Assembly: GCA_938028645.1 (NCBI GenBank)
Contig: CALIMD010000378.1
Coordinates: forward strand, 1-5,183
Length of the DNA stretch: 5,183 nucleotides
Direction: 5' to 3'
Source: an uncultured Alphaproteobacteria bacterium
GTDB lineage: Bacteria; Pseudomonadota; Alphaproteobacteria; Thalassobaculales; Thalassobaculaceae
Shown in pieces: positions 1 to 5,183 of the stretch. A program made the translations under genes and the position numbers. Every line of letters starts with the position of its first letter. The stretch's first letter is position 1. Under the pieces are notes generated by a model. The model did not search any database. It saw only the letters and a program-made list of their open reading frames with translations, and was not told where the DNA came from.

Positions 1-824
1 TCCATTCTTAAAGGATCAAGGTCATCAAAGTTGGCAATTCTCGAAAGTTGGGGGACTGCCACTATAAACTCATTTCTTTCTGAGTTCACTATAGCTTTCA
101 GCCCCATTGCATCTTCTGCAGGAAGTTTTGAGGCTTCTTCAAACCATGGAATCACTCCAAGTCCCCTCCATCTTGTAAAGTTTTCAATTTGTGCCATCCC
201 ATCCGAAAATAGCGATACATCTCTTCGAAACTTATTAATAACAAAAGCTTTAATTTGTGCTTTATCGATATCCGAGAGGACTGCTTTAGTTCCTACTATA
301 CTTGCTATTATGCCACCTCTATCAATATCACCAATCAGGACAACGGGAATATTAGCCACTGTTGCAAATCCCATATTAGCTATATCATTTGCTCGAAGGT
401 TAATTTCAGCGGGGCTGCCAGCTCCTTCTATTAATACTAAATCCGCCTCTTCTCTAATTTTCTCAAAGCTATCCATAACAAACGGAAATAAGTCTGCCTT
501 CATCTTTTGATATTGCTTTGCTGTCGCATGTCCATAAAGACGACCTTGGACTACAATCTGAGAACCATTTTCAGTCTCTGGCTTAAGTAAAATTGGATTC
601 ATGTGTATACTTGGTTGGATCCCTGCCGCCAATGCTTGCAATGCTTGCGCTCGACCAATTTCGCCATTATCGGCCGTTACTGCTGCATTATTTGACATGT
701 TTTGAGGTTTAAACGGTCGAACACATATACCTTTTTTTGAAGCTAATCGGCATAAACCAGCTACAAGCAATGACTTTCCAACATCCGATCCTGTACCTTG
801 AAACATTAAAGCCTTAGCGGCCAT
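1..824 (-). CDS. cobQ: Cobyric acid synthase CobQ, N-terminal 274 residues (cut by left edge)
   Basis: This enzyme amidates side chains b, d, e and g of adenosylcobyrinate a,c-diamide, using glutamine and ATP, to give adenosylcobyric acid in cytosolic cobalamin synthesis. The reading frame is open from the ATG at 822-824 to the window edge. The protein begins MAAKALMFQGTGSDVGKS, with the modified P-loop GTGSDVGK at residues 10-17. It continues with FKPQNMSNNAAVTAD (38-52), GRAQALQA (57-64), MNPILLKP (75-82), IEGAGSPAEINLR (132-144) and GDIDRGG (165-171). These are the ATP-binding, dethiobiotin-synthetase-like half of CobQ. Residues from about 250 begin the glutamine amidotransferase half; its catalytic Cys and His lie beyond the edge. 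The family is usually about 480-500 aa, so a little over half is present. An AAAGGT Shine-Dalgarno (830-835) precedes the ATG by 5 nt. The gene starts 30 bp after the SDR stop on the same strand, so co-transcription is likely, although no cobalamin role is evident for the SDR. Identification is firm. Confidence 0.96.
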   Translation of the reverse strand, partial: MAAKALMFQGTGSDVGKSLLVAGLCRLASKKGICVRPFKPQNMSNNAAVTADNGEIGRAQALQALAAGIQPSIHMNPILLKPETENGSQIVVQGRLYGHATAKQYQKMKADLFPFVMDSFEKIREEADLVLIEGAGSPAEINLRANDIANMGFATVANIPVVLIGDIDRGGIIASIVGTKAVLSDIDKAQIKAFVINKFRRDVSLFSDGMAQIENFTRWRGLGVIPWFEEASKLPAEDAMGLKAIVNSERNEFIVAVPQLSRIANFDDLDPLRM

Positions 825-829
825 ATTTT

Positions 830-835
830 ACCTTT
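830..835 (-). promoter_or_regulatory. Ribosome binding site of cobQ
   Basis: On the minus strand AAAGGT lies 5 nt upstream of the ATG at 824, a good Shine-Dalgarno position. It lies wholly within the 30-bp gap after the SDR stop codon, so cobQ can be translated independently on a shared transcript. Confidence 0.6.
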
Positions 836-854
836 GCCATTAAACGTTTCAGTA

Positions 855-1592
855 TCACCATGTCTCTATCCAAGGCCTCAAATCCATCTCAAAAGTCCAC
901 GCATTCCTAGGTTGCTGGTGTAATGCCCAATAAGAATCAGCGATAGAGTCCGGATTTAATATACCGTCTTGATCCTTCTTTGAATAACGATCGGGGAACA
1001 TTTCTTTTATCCACTCCGTATCAATAGCACCATCTATAACGACATGCCCAACATGGATACCCTTAGGAGATAGTTCCCGCGCCATGGATTGAGCAAGCGC
1101 CCGCAACCCATGCTTTCCAGCTGCAAATGCCGAATACCCATTTCCACCTCGAACGCTTGCCGTAGCGCCAGTAAATATAATAGTACCACGTTCACGGGTT
1201 CTCATATAATTAGAGACTTCCCTACCCATTAAAAAACCACCAAAGCAGCACATTTCCCAAACTTTAAAAAATATGCGCGACGTAGTTTCTGAAATACCAA
1301 AACGAACGTTCCCACCAACATTATAAACTGCCACTTCGATCGCTCCTATTTCATCTTCTACCTTTTTAACAAAAGATACCATTTCTTCTTCGCGGCGAGC
1401 ATCAACTCCAAATGGATGAACAATTCCTCCGGCAGACCTAATGTCCTCCGTAACCGGGTTAAGCCTCTCAACCTTTCGACGGGTTATGACGGCTTCGTAG
1501 CCTTGCATAGCGAACTTCTTTGCTATTGCCCCGCCAGTAGCATCACCAGCCCCTATAATTAAGGCTACACCTTTACCACCATCTTTCGGCAT
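855..1592 (-). CDS. SDR-family oxidoreductase with Phe in place of the catalytic Tyr
   Basis: This is a classical-size short-chain dehydrogenase/reductase, probably NAD(P)-dependent and cytosolic. The frame is open from a GTG at 1604, giving 249 aa, but I prefer the ATG at 1592 (codon 5; 245 aa). The TTGGAG ribosome site at 1604-1609 overlaps the GTG and can only serve the later start. In 249-aa numbering, the Rossmann glycine motif is GAGDATGGA (18-26), followed by the VDAR acidic loop (67-70) and NVGGN (95-99) in place of NNAG. The active-site strand is TGATAS (145-150), and then FAAGK (160-164) occupies the YxxxK position. The Lys is kept, the Tyr is Phe, and the nearest Tyr is three residues earlier at 157. 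The tail HVVIDGAIDT and the C-terminal WTFEMDLRPW resemble a recognisable SDR subgroup that, as I recall it, also has Phe here. The substrate is unknown. The gene lies about 115 bp downstream of the CmcJ-like oxygenase gene and 30 bp upstream of cobQ, all on one strand. Confidence 0.9.
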   Translation of the reverse strand: MPKDGGKGVALIIGAGDATGGAIAKKFAMQGYEAVITRRKVERLNPVTEDIRSAGGIVHPFGVDARREEEMVSFVKKVEDEIGAIEVAVYNVGGNVRFGISETTSRIFFKVWEMCCFGGFLMGREVSNYMRTRERGTIIFTGATASVRGGNGYSAFAAGKHGLRALAQSMARELSPKGIHVGHVVIDGAIDTEWIKEMFPDRYSKKDQDGILNPDSIADSYWALHQQPRNAWTFEMDLRPWIETW

Positions 1593-1603
1593 AAATTTGT
1601 TCA

Positions 1604-1609
1604 CTCCAA
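1604..1609 (-). promoter_or_regulatory. Ribosome binding site that decides the SDR start
   Basis: Minus-strand TTGGAG ends at 1604, the first base of the possible GTG start (1602-1604). It is therefore too close to drive that codon. It is 11 nt from the ATG at 1592, which is slightly long but workable, and this supports the shorter protein starting MPKDGGKG. Confidence 0.5.
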
Positions 1610-1651
1610 TTTATAGTTCACTAAACACTTTCAAAAGACTCTCCGTTTTCC

Positions 1652-1667
1652 GTCTATACTAATAGAC
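1652..1667. repeat. 16-bp inverted repeat (6-bp arms, 4-nt loop)
   Basis: GTCTAT at 1652-1657 and ATAGAC at 1662-1667 are perfect reverse complements around a 4-nt centre. The site lies 60 bp upstream of the SDR start codon. The stem is AT-rich with no following U tract, so it is a poor intrinsic terminator. A small RNA hairpin in the SDR leader or a binding site for a dimeric repressor are both possible. A chance match in AT-rich DNA cannot be excluded. Confidence 0.4.
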
Positions 1668-1707
1668 TGAAACCATTTTAATTTTGCGTCAAAAATACGC
1701 TTAATGG

Positions 1708-2511
1708 TTATTTAAATACTGCCAACACACGCGTTTCTATGCTTCTCCGCGGTGGCGCCTCTGCTTTTGCAGTAGGGTTATCGAATGACGTGTGCGGACA
1801 ATAAACTACCCTATCCGGGCGCTGGTCCATTTGTTTTAAAATGATGACCTCGTCGGTAGTCATTTCTGGAAAGTAACACCATCTATGGTTAGGATTATAC
1901 ACTGGCGCAGCAACCAAGCTATCTCTGTTTCGACCGGTGTAATAATAATCTATTACATCTTCCCGCGGGAGGGTACCTGCATCAATAAATGCAAGTGGAT
2001 TATTTATAGCAGGATTATCGAATGGTTGCCATGTATTGAACCAGGCGTACAATTCCCCCTTTTTTGGTTCTACACCATTATCACGGAGAACATCATGGGA
2101 CATACTTTCAATACGCTCTACGTTATAATCGCAATGCACAAACCGAGCGTACCCATCATTAAAATCAACTGGCTTTTCTGTCCTTACCAAAAATCCATAA
2201 TGATAAGCGGCGGAGGCACCTGTAACCTGACATATTAAATTTCGCATTTCAGGAAGGTATATCTCCTTGATAGCTTTTTCATCTCTGAAATTACTACAGG
2301 AAGAAACGTTCTCGACCAGAGTAAACCCTGTTTTTTCAAGGCCAATTTCATCTTTAATAATTCTTGGGCGGGCATCGTGCACGTTAATATCTTGGTAAGC
2401 AGTATTCTCCCTCCGCGACTCTTTTGAGCCTATGCGAGGCGCTTCATCACGCCCCTTCCATTCAGAATTGATATAACGCACTTTCGTAGATACGAGCGAA
2501 GTATTAGACAT
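1708..2511 (-). CDS. CmcJ/NvfI-family putative Fe(II)-dependent oxygenase
   Basis: I recognise this as a member of the CmcJ/NvfI (AsaB-like) oxygenase superfamily. Its studied members act in cephamycin, aspergillic acid and fungal meroterpenoid synthesis, and NvfI is a 2-oxoglutarate-dependent endoperoxidase. The frame opens at a TTG at 2526 (272 aa), but the ATG at 2511 (267 aa, MSNTSLVST) has AGG motifs 7 nt upstream and is preferred. In 272-aa numbering, the diagnostic blocks are RFVHCDYN (128-135), AWFNTWQPFDNP (161-172), NHRWCYFPEM (213-222) and YCPHTSFDNPTA (242-253), then PPRRSIETR (258-266). H131, D133 and H245 fit an HxD...H iron-binding triad, and an Arg at 260, 261 or 266 could hold 2-oxoglutarate; these assignments are inferred. 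No signal peptide or membrane segment is seen, and length is normal for the family. It heads the leftward gene set, divergent from polA, followed by an SDR that may act on its product. The substrate is unknown. Confidence 0.82.
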   Translation of the reverse strand: MSNTSLVSTKVRYINSEWKGRDEAPRIGSKESRRENTAYQDINVHDARPRIIKDEIGLEKTGFTLVENVSSCSNFRDEKAIKEIYLPEMRNLICQVTGASAAYHYGFLVRTEKPVDFNDGYARFVHCDYNVERIESMSHDVLRDNGVEPKKGELYAWFNTWQPFDNPAINNPLAFIDAGTLPREDVIDYYYTGRNRDSLVAAPVYNPNHRWCYFPEMTTDEVIILKQMDQRPDRVVYCPHTSFDNPTAKAEAPPRRSIETRVLAVFK

Positions 2512-2514
2512 AAG

Positions 2515-2521
2515 CCTGCCT
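2515..2521 (-). promoter_or_regulatory. Ribosome binding site supporting the ATG at 2511
   Basis: The minus strand carries AGGCAGG, with the upstream AGG (2519-2521) 7 nt from the ATG at 2511. The in-frame TTG at 2524-2526 lies immediately upstream of this element and has no purine-rich site of its own, so the shorter protein is the better call. Confidence 0.5.
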
Positions 2522-2547
2522 GCCAAATTATTATTTCGAATTAAATC

Positions 2548-2577
2548 AGTATGCAGTCAAATGCATAATTTTATCAA
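2548..2577 (-). promoter_or_regulatory. Candidate sigma70-type promoter of the oxygenase gene
   Basis: On the minus strand TTGATA (2572-2577) and CATACT (2548-2553) are separated by 18 nt. They match the -35 and -10 consensus at 5 of 6 and 4 of 6 positions, and would give a short leader before the ATG at 2511. A rival pairing is TTGACT (2555-2560) with AATAAT (2530-2535), but its 19-nt spacing is poorer. AT-rich DNA yields such matches easily. Confidence 0.3.
2551..2566. repeat. Short inverted repeat within the leftward promoter candidate
   Basis: ATGCA (2551-2555) and TGCAT (2562-2566) form a perfect 5-bp inverted repeat with a 6-nt centre. It sits in the spacer of the candidate leftward promoter and touches its -10 box, where a repressor site would be expected. 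The arms are short, so this could be chance. Confidence 0.25.
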
Positions 2578-2593
2578 GGTTGACACTAAACTT

Positions 2594-2625
2594 TTTACCG
2601 TGATTGCAATCTCCCAAAATATAAT
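2594..2625 (+). promoter_or_regulatory. Candidate polA promoter with a perfect TATAAT
   Basis: A perfect -10 hexamer TATAAT is at 2620-2625, 68 bp before the polA ATG. The best -35-like hexamer upstream is TTTACC (2594-2599) with a long 20-nt spacer, or TTACCG (2595-2600) with 19. A perfect TTGACA lies at 2580-2585, but it is 34 nt from TATAAT and has no good -10 at 16-18 nt. The direction fits polA; the exact pairing is uncertain. Confidence 0.35.
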
Positions 2626-2644
2626 GGGCACTTGCATCCCGTCA

Positions 2645-2666
2645 CTTAAGCGATACACTTCTTAAG
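2645..2666. repeat. Pair of CTTAAG palindromes in the polA leader
   Basis: CTTAAG occurs at 2645-2650 and again at 2661-2666, with start points 16 bp apart. Each copy is self-complementary, and the two can also pair with each other as a 6-bp stem with a 10-nt loop. They lie downstream of the candidate polA -10 box, so a leader hairpin or a paired protein-binding site are both possible. No function can be assigned from sequence alone. Confidence 0.3.
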
Positions 2667-2693
2667 ATATATGACAACAATGGATTCATAAAT

Positions 2694-5183
2694 ATGGCCG
2701 ATAAAACAACTCAAAATGTTGTATCCAAACCTCATTTTTGTCTAGTCGACGGATCTGGCTTTATTTTTCGAGCTTTCCATGCGCTGCCCCCGATGAGTAG
2801 AGAAGACGGAACTCCAACAAATGCTGTTTTCGGCTTTACCAATATGCTAATAAAGTTGATTGACGATCTAGAAGCGAATCATTGCGCAGTCATATTTGAT
2901 ACGGCCCGTAAAACCTTTAGAAATGACATTTATGATCAATACAAGGCTAACCGTCCCCCTGCGCCCGAGGAATTAATCCCACAATTCTCTATCATTAGAG
3001 AGGCAGTAAAAGCCTTTAACCTAGCTTGTATTGAAATGGATGGCTTTGAGGCCGACGATTTAATAGCCTCTTATACAAAACTTGCTATTAGCGAGGGCGC
3101 AAAGGTCACCATTGTATCTTCCGATAAGGACCTAATGCAACTGGTCAGTGATGAGGTGGTAATGCATGACCCGATGAAAAATAAATATATTGGCGTTGCT
3201 GAAGTCATTGAAAAATTTGGTGTGGAGCCACAGAAAGTAATCGATGTACAGAGCTTGGCAGGCGATTCTGCAGATAATGTTCCAGGAGTTCCTGGTATAG
3301 GTGTGAAAACAGCGGCCCAATTAATAATGGAGTACGGTGACCTCAACTCATTGCTCAGTAATGCTAATGAAATAAAACAGCCCAAAAGACGAGATAATCT
3401 AATAAATTTTTCAGAAATGGCTCTAATAAGTCGTGATTTAGTTACATTAAAAACGGATATTGAAGTTCCTCAATCACTTCAATCATTGAAGATAAGTGCT
3501 CCAGATCCCCATACAGTGCTGAAATTTCTGAAAACGCAAGGCTTTAAAAGGTTAACAGCACGATACGAGGTTCAAAAGAATAACTTTGACGGTAAAGCAG
3601 AGTTACAAAATGCCGATCAGTCCGAAACTGAGAAAAGCTATGAATTAATCCAGGAGAGAGATCTATTGGAGAAATGGTTAGAAGAAATTACGAAAATAGG
3701 TATCGTTGCTTTCGATACAGAGACTGATTCACTAGACGCTACTCAAGCTACGTTGATAGGGATATCTCTTGCAACAAAAAATGGAAAAGCAGGTTATGTG
3801 CCATTAAGGCATAACTCTTCGCATCAAAGCAGTCTGTTAACTGATGGGACTAGTGCGATAAAGCAAATACCATTTGACGAAGCTATCGCTTTATTAAAAC
3901 CCATGTTAGAGGACCCAAGCATACTCAAAATTGGTCATAATATAAAATATGATGCGTTGGTAGTTCAACAAGCAAAGAATGGGAGCATAGGACTTAAGTC
4001 AGTAGATGACACCATGTGTCTATCCTATGTTTTAGAGGGGGGGCTTCATGGTCATGGATTAGACGAACTATCAGAGCTGCATTTTGATCACACAAATATA
4101 AAATACAAGGATCTTTGTGGCTCTGGAAAATCACAAATCAGCTTTGCCGAAGTAGATGTAGAAAAAGCACTCGATTATGCTGCCGAAGATGCTGATATGA
4201 CGTTTAGACTTCATAAAAAACTGAAAGGCATGTTGGCTAGAAATAAAATGACAACGGTCTATGAAACATTAGAAAGACCGCTCATTCCAATACTTACCCA
4301 GATGGAAAATAATGGCATAAAAGTCGATCCATTAATTCTCAAAAAAATGTCAGAAGATTTTAGTAAAAGACTAGAAAACCAAGCCGAGGAAATATATTTG
4401 GCGTCAGGTTCCGAGTTCAATATTGGCTCTCCTAAGCAATTAGGCGAAGTACTATTCGATAAGCTAGGACTAGCCGGTGGGAAAAAAAATAAAAGCGGGG
4501 CCTATGGCACGGGAGCCGAGGTACTCGAGGAATTAGCCGCTAATGGAAGTAATTTGGCAGAAAAGATAATTGAATGGCGTCAAATTTCTAAACTAAAATC
4601 TACTTACACGGATGCTCTTATTCAAGAAATCAATCCATTAACCGGCAGAATACATACTTCATATTCAATGACAGGAGCCAATACAGGCCGTCTAAGTTCA
4701 AATTCTCCAAATTTACAAAACATACCCATTCGCACTGAAGACGGCCGGAGGATTCGAACTGCCTTTATAGCTGAAAGCGGAAATACTTTTATCTCGATTG
4801 ACTACTCGCAGATAGAACTTCGTCTACTTGCAGATATCGCAAATATTGAAAGTCTAAAAAAAGCTTTTCATGATGGCATAGATATTCATGCTCAAACAGC
4901 TTCCGAGGTTTTCGATGTATCGCTTGAAAATATAGACCCAATGGTCAGACGAAATGCCAAAGCAATCAATTTTGGTATAATTTATGGTATCTCGAGTTTT
5001 GGGTTGGCTCGACAATTACGTTGCCCTCAAAGTGAAGCAAAAAACTTTATAGACTCCTACTTTAATAAATATCCTGGAATTAAAACTTATATGGAAGACA
5101 CTAAAATTACTGCCCGTGAAAATGGTTATGTTGAAACTTTGTTCGGTCGAAAGATACATTTATCAGGTATTAAAGAGGCCAAT
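2694..5183 (+). CDS. polA: DNA polymerase I, N-terminal 830 residues (cut by right edge)
   Basis: DNA polymerase I fills gaps in excision repair and removes Okazaki-fragment primers. The frame is open from the ATG at 2694 to the right edge; upstream it is closed by a TAA at 2622 with no other good start. All three classical domains are present. The 5' nuclease (about 1-305) has D19, D69, FEADD (118-122), SSDKD (142-146) and the GDSADNVPGVPGIG hinge (190-203). The 3'-5' proofreading exonuclease (about 318-505) is intact: DTET (D341, E343), IGHNIKYD (D420) and YAAED (Y495, D499). The polymerase domain (from about 520) shows TGRLSS, motif A IDYSQIELR with D703, and motif B with R752, K756, F760 and Y764. 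Numbering is two less than E. coli in the polymerase domain. Motif C (HDE) and about 95 C-terminal residues lie outside. Homopolymers at 4037-4043 (G) and 4483-4490 (A) do not break the frame. Wording is alphaproteobacterial. The ribosome site is weak (TGGA, 9-nt spacer). Confidence 0.97.
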   Translation, partial: MADKTTQNVVSKPHFCLVDGSGFIFRAFHALPPMSREDGTPTNAVFGFTNMLIKLIDDLEANHCAVIFDTARKTFRNDIYDQYKANRPPAPEELIPQFSIIREAVKAFNLACIEMDGFEADDLIASYTKLAISEGAKVTIVSSDKDLMQLVSDEVVMHDPMKNKYIGVAEVIEKFGVEPQKVIDVQSLAGDSADNVPGVPGIGVKTAAQLIMEYGDLNSLLSNANEIKQPKRRDNLINFSEMALISRDLVTLKTDIEVPQSLQSLKISAPDPHTVLKFLKTQGFKRLTARYEVQKNNFDGKAELQNADQSETEKSYELIQERDLLEKWLEEITKIGIVAFDTETDSLDATQATLIGISLATKNGKAGYVPLRHNSSHQSSLLTDGTSAIKQIPFDEAIALLKPMLEDPSILKIGHNIKYDALVVQQAKNGSIGLKSVDDTMCLSYVLEGGLHGHGLDELSELHFDHTNIKYKDLCGSGKSQISFAEVDVEKALDYAAEDADMTFRLHKKLKGMLARNKMTTVYETLERPLIPILTQMENNGIKVDPLILKKMSEDFSKRLENQAEEIYLASGSEFNIGSPKQLGEVLFDKLGLAGGKKNKSGAYGTGAEVLEELAANGSNLAEKIIEWRQISKLKSTYTDALIQEINPLTGRIHTSYSMTGANTGRLSSNSPNLQNIPIRTEDGRRIRTAFIAESGNTFISIDYSQIELRLLADIANIESLKKAFHDGIDIHAQTASEVFDVSLENIDPMVRRNAKAINFGIIYGISSFGLARQLRCPQSEAKNFIDSYFNKYPGIKTYMEDTKITARENGYVETLFGRKIHLSGIKEAN

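Larger units (their letters stand above)
1593..1707 (-). other. Gap between the oxygenase and SDR genes
   Basis: About 115 bp of AT-rich DNA separate two same-strand genes, long for a tight operon. It holds a 16-bp inverted repeat (1652-1667) and a weaker GCGT/ACGC pair (1686-1700, 7-nt loop) close behind the oxygenase stop. Neither stem is followed by a T run on the minus strand, so no convincing terminator is visible. A minus-strand TTGACG (within 1686-1692) could be a -35 box, but I see no good -10 at the right distance. Whether the SDR has its own promoter is unresolved. Confidence 0.4.
2512..2693. promoter_or_regulatory. Divergent intergenic region between the oxygenase gene and polA
   Basis: This AT-rich 182-bp stretch must carry the promoters of polA (rightward) and of the oxygenase gene (leftward), since both genes read away from it. 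No small ORF of note and no RNA gene is visible. It contains candidate promoter elements for each direction, one inverted repeat near the leftward promoter and a pair of CTTAAG palindromes in the polA leader, listed separately. Confidence 0.75.

Noticed and set aside
31..510. Plus-strand open frame of 159 codons
   Set aside because: It is antisense to cobQ, whose minus-strand frame carries conserved motifs throughout this stretch; the plus-strand translation resembles no family I know.
814..840. Eight-codon minus-strand mini-ORF starting at ATG 840 and overlapping the cobQ start
   Set aside because: It has no ribosome site of its own and is too short to distinguish from chance; the AAAGGT inside it is better explained as the cobQ ribosome site.
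1686..1700. GCGT/ACGC pair just after the oxygenase stop as an intrinsic terminator
   Set aside because: The stem is only 4 bp and no T run follows on the minus strand, so it does not meet terminator criteria.
1885..2238. Plus-strand open frame of 117 codons
   Set aside because: It lies wholly antisense to the CmcJ-like gene, which has recognisable family blocks; it has no ribosome site or recognisable product.
3071..3385. Two minus-strand open frames (104 and 62 codons) at 3071-3385 and 3132-3320
   Set aside because: Both are shadows of the polA 5' nuclease domain, which is strongly conserved in the plus-strand frame here.
4037..4043. Run of seven G in polA as a possible frameshift site
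   Set aside because: The polA frame is continuous across it and the protein on both sides matches DNA polymerase I, so neither an error nor programmed slippage is needed.

Overview
The window reads as ordinary chromosomal DNA from an AT-rich bacterium, most likely an alphaproteobacterium. That placement rests on the wording of two conserved proteins. The DNA polymerase I has a complete proofreading site and alphaproteobacterial-style motifs around TGRLSS, and the cobyric acid synthase carries FKPQNMSNNAAVTAD-type motifs. A small-genome marine lineage would fit the base composition, but that is a guess. Codon and base usage look even across all four genes, and I see no transposase, integrase, tRNA, rRNA, CRISPR array or phage gene.

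Layout: three genes run leftward on the minus strand and one runs rightward on the plus strand. They diverge from a 182-bp intergenic region (2512-2693). Leftward, in order of transcription, come a CmcJ/NvfI-family (putative Fe(II)/2-oxoglutarate-type) oxygenase (2511-1708), a gap of about 115 bp, an atypical short-chain dehydrogenase/reductase (SDR, 1592-855), a 30-bp gap, and cobQ for cobyric acid synthase, which starts at 824 and runs off the left edge with 274 codons visible. Rightward is polA for DNA polymerase I, which starts at 2694 and runs off the right edge with 830 codons visible. The two largest genes are both cut by the window edges.

How the genes might work together: polA (DNA repair and replication) and cobQ (late cobalamin synthesis) are housekeeping genes with no obvious link to each other. 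The accessory part is the oxygenase-SDR pair between them. An oxygenase of a family best known from fungal and actinobacterial secondary metabolism, followed by an SDR-fold protein, suggests a two-step oxidative modification of a small molecule. The substrate cannot be read from sequence. The SDR has Phe where the family's catalytic Tyr normally sits, so its chemistry is open. The sequence does not show a clear new multi-gene system; the oxygenase-SDR pair is the part most worth following up.
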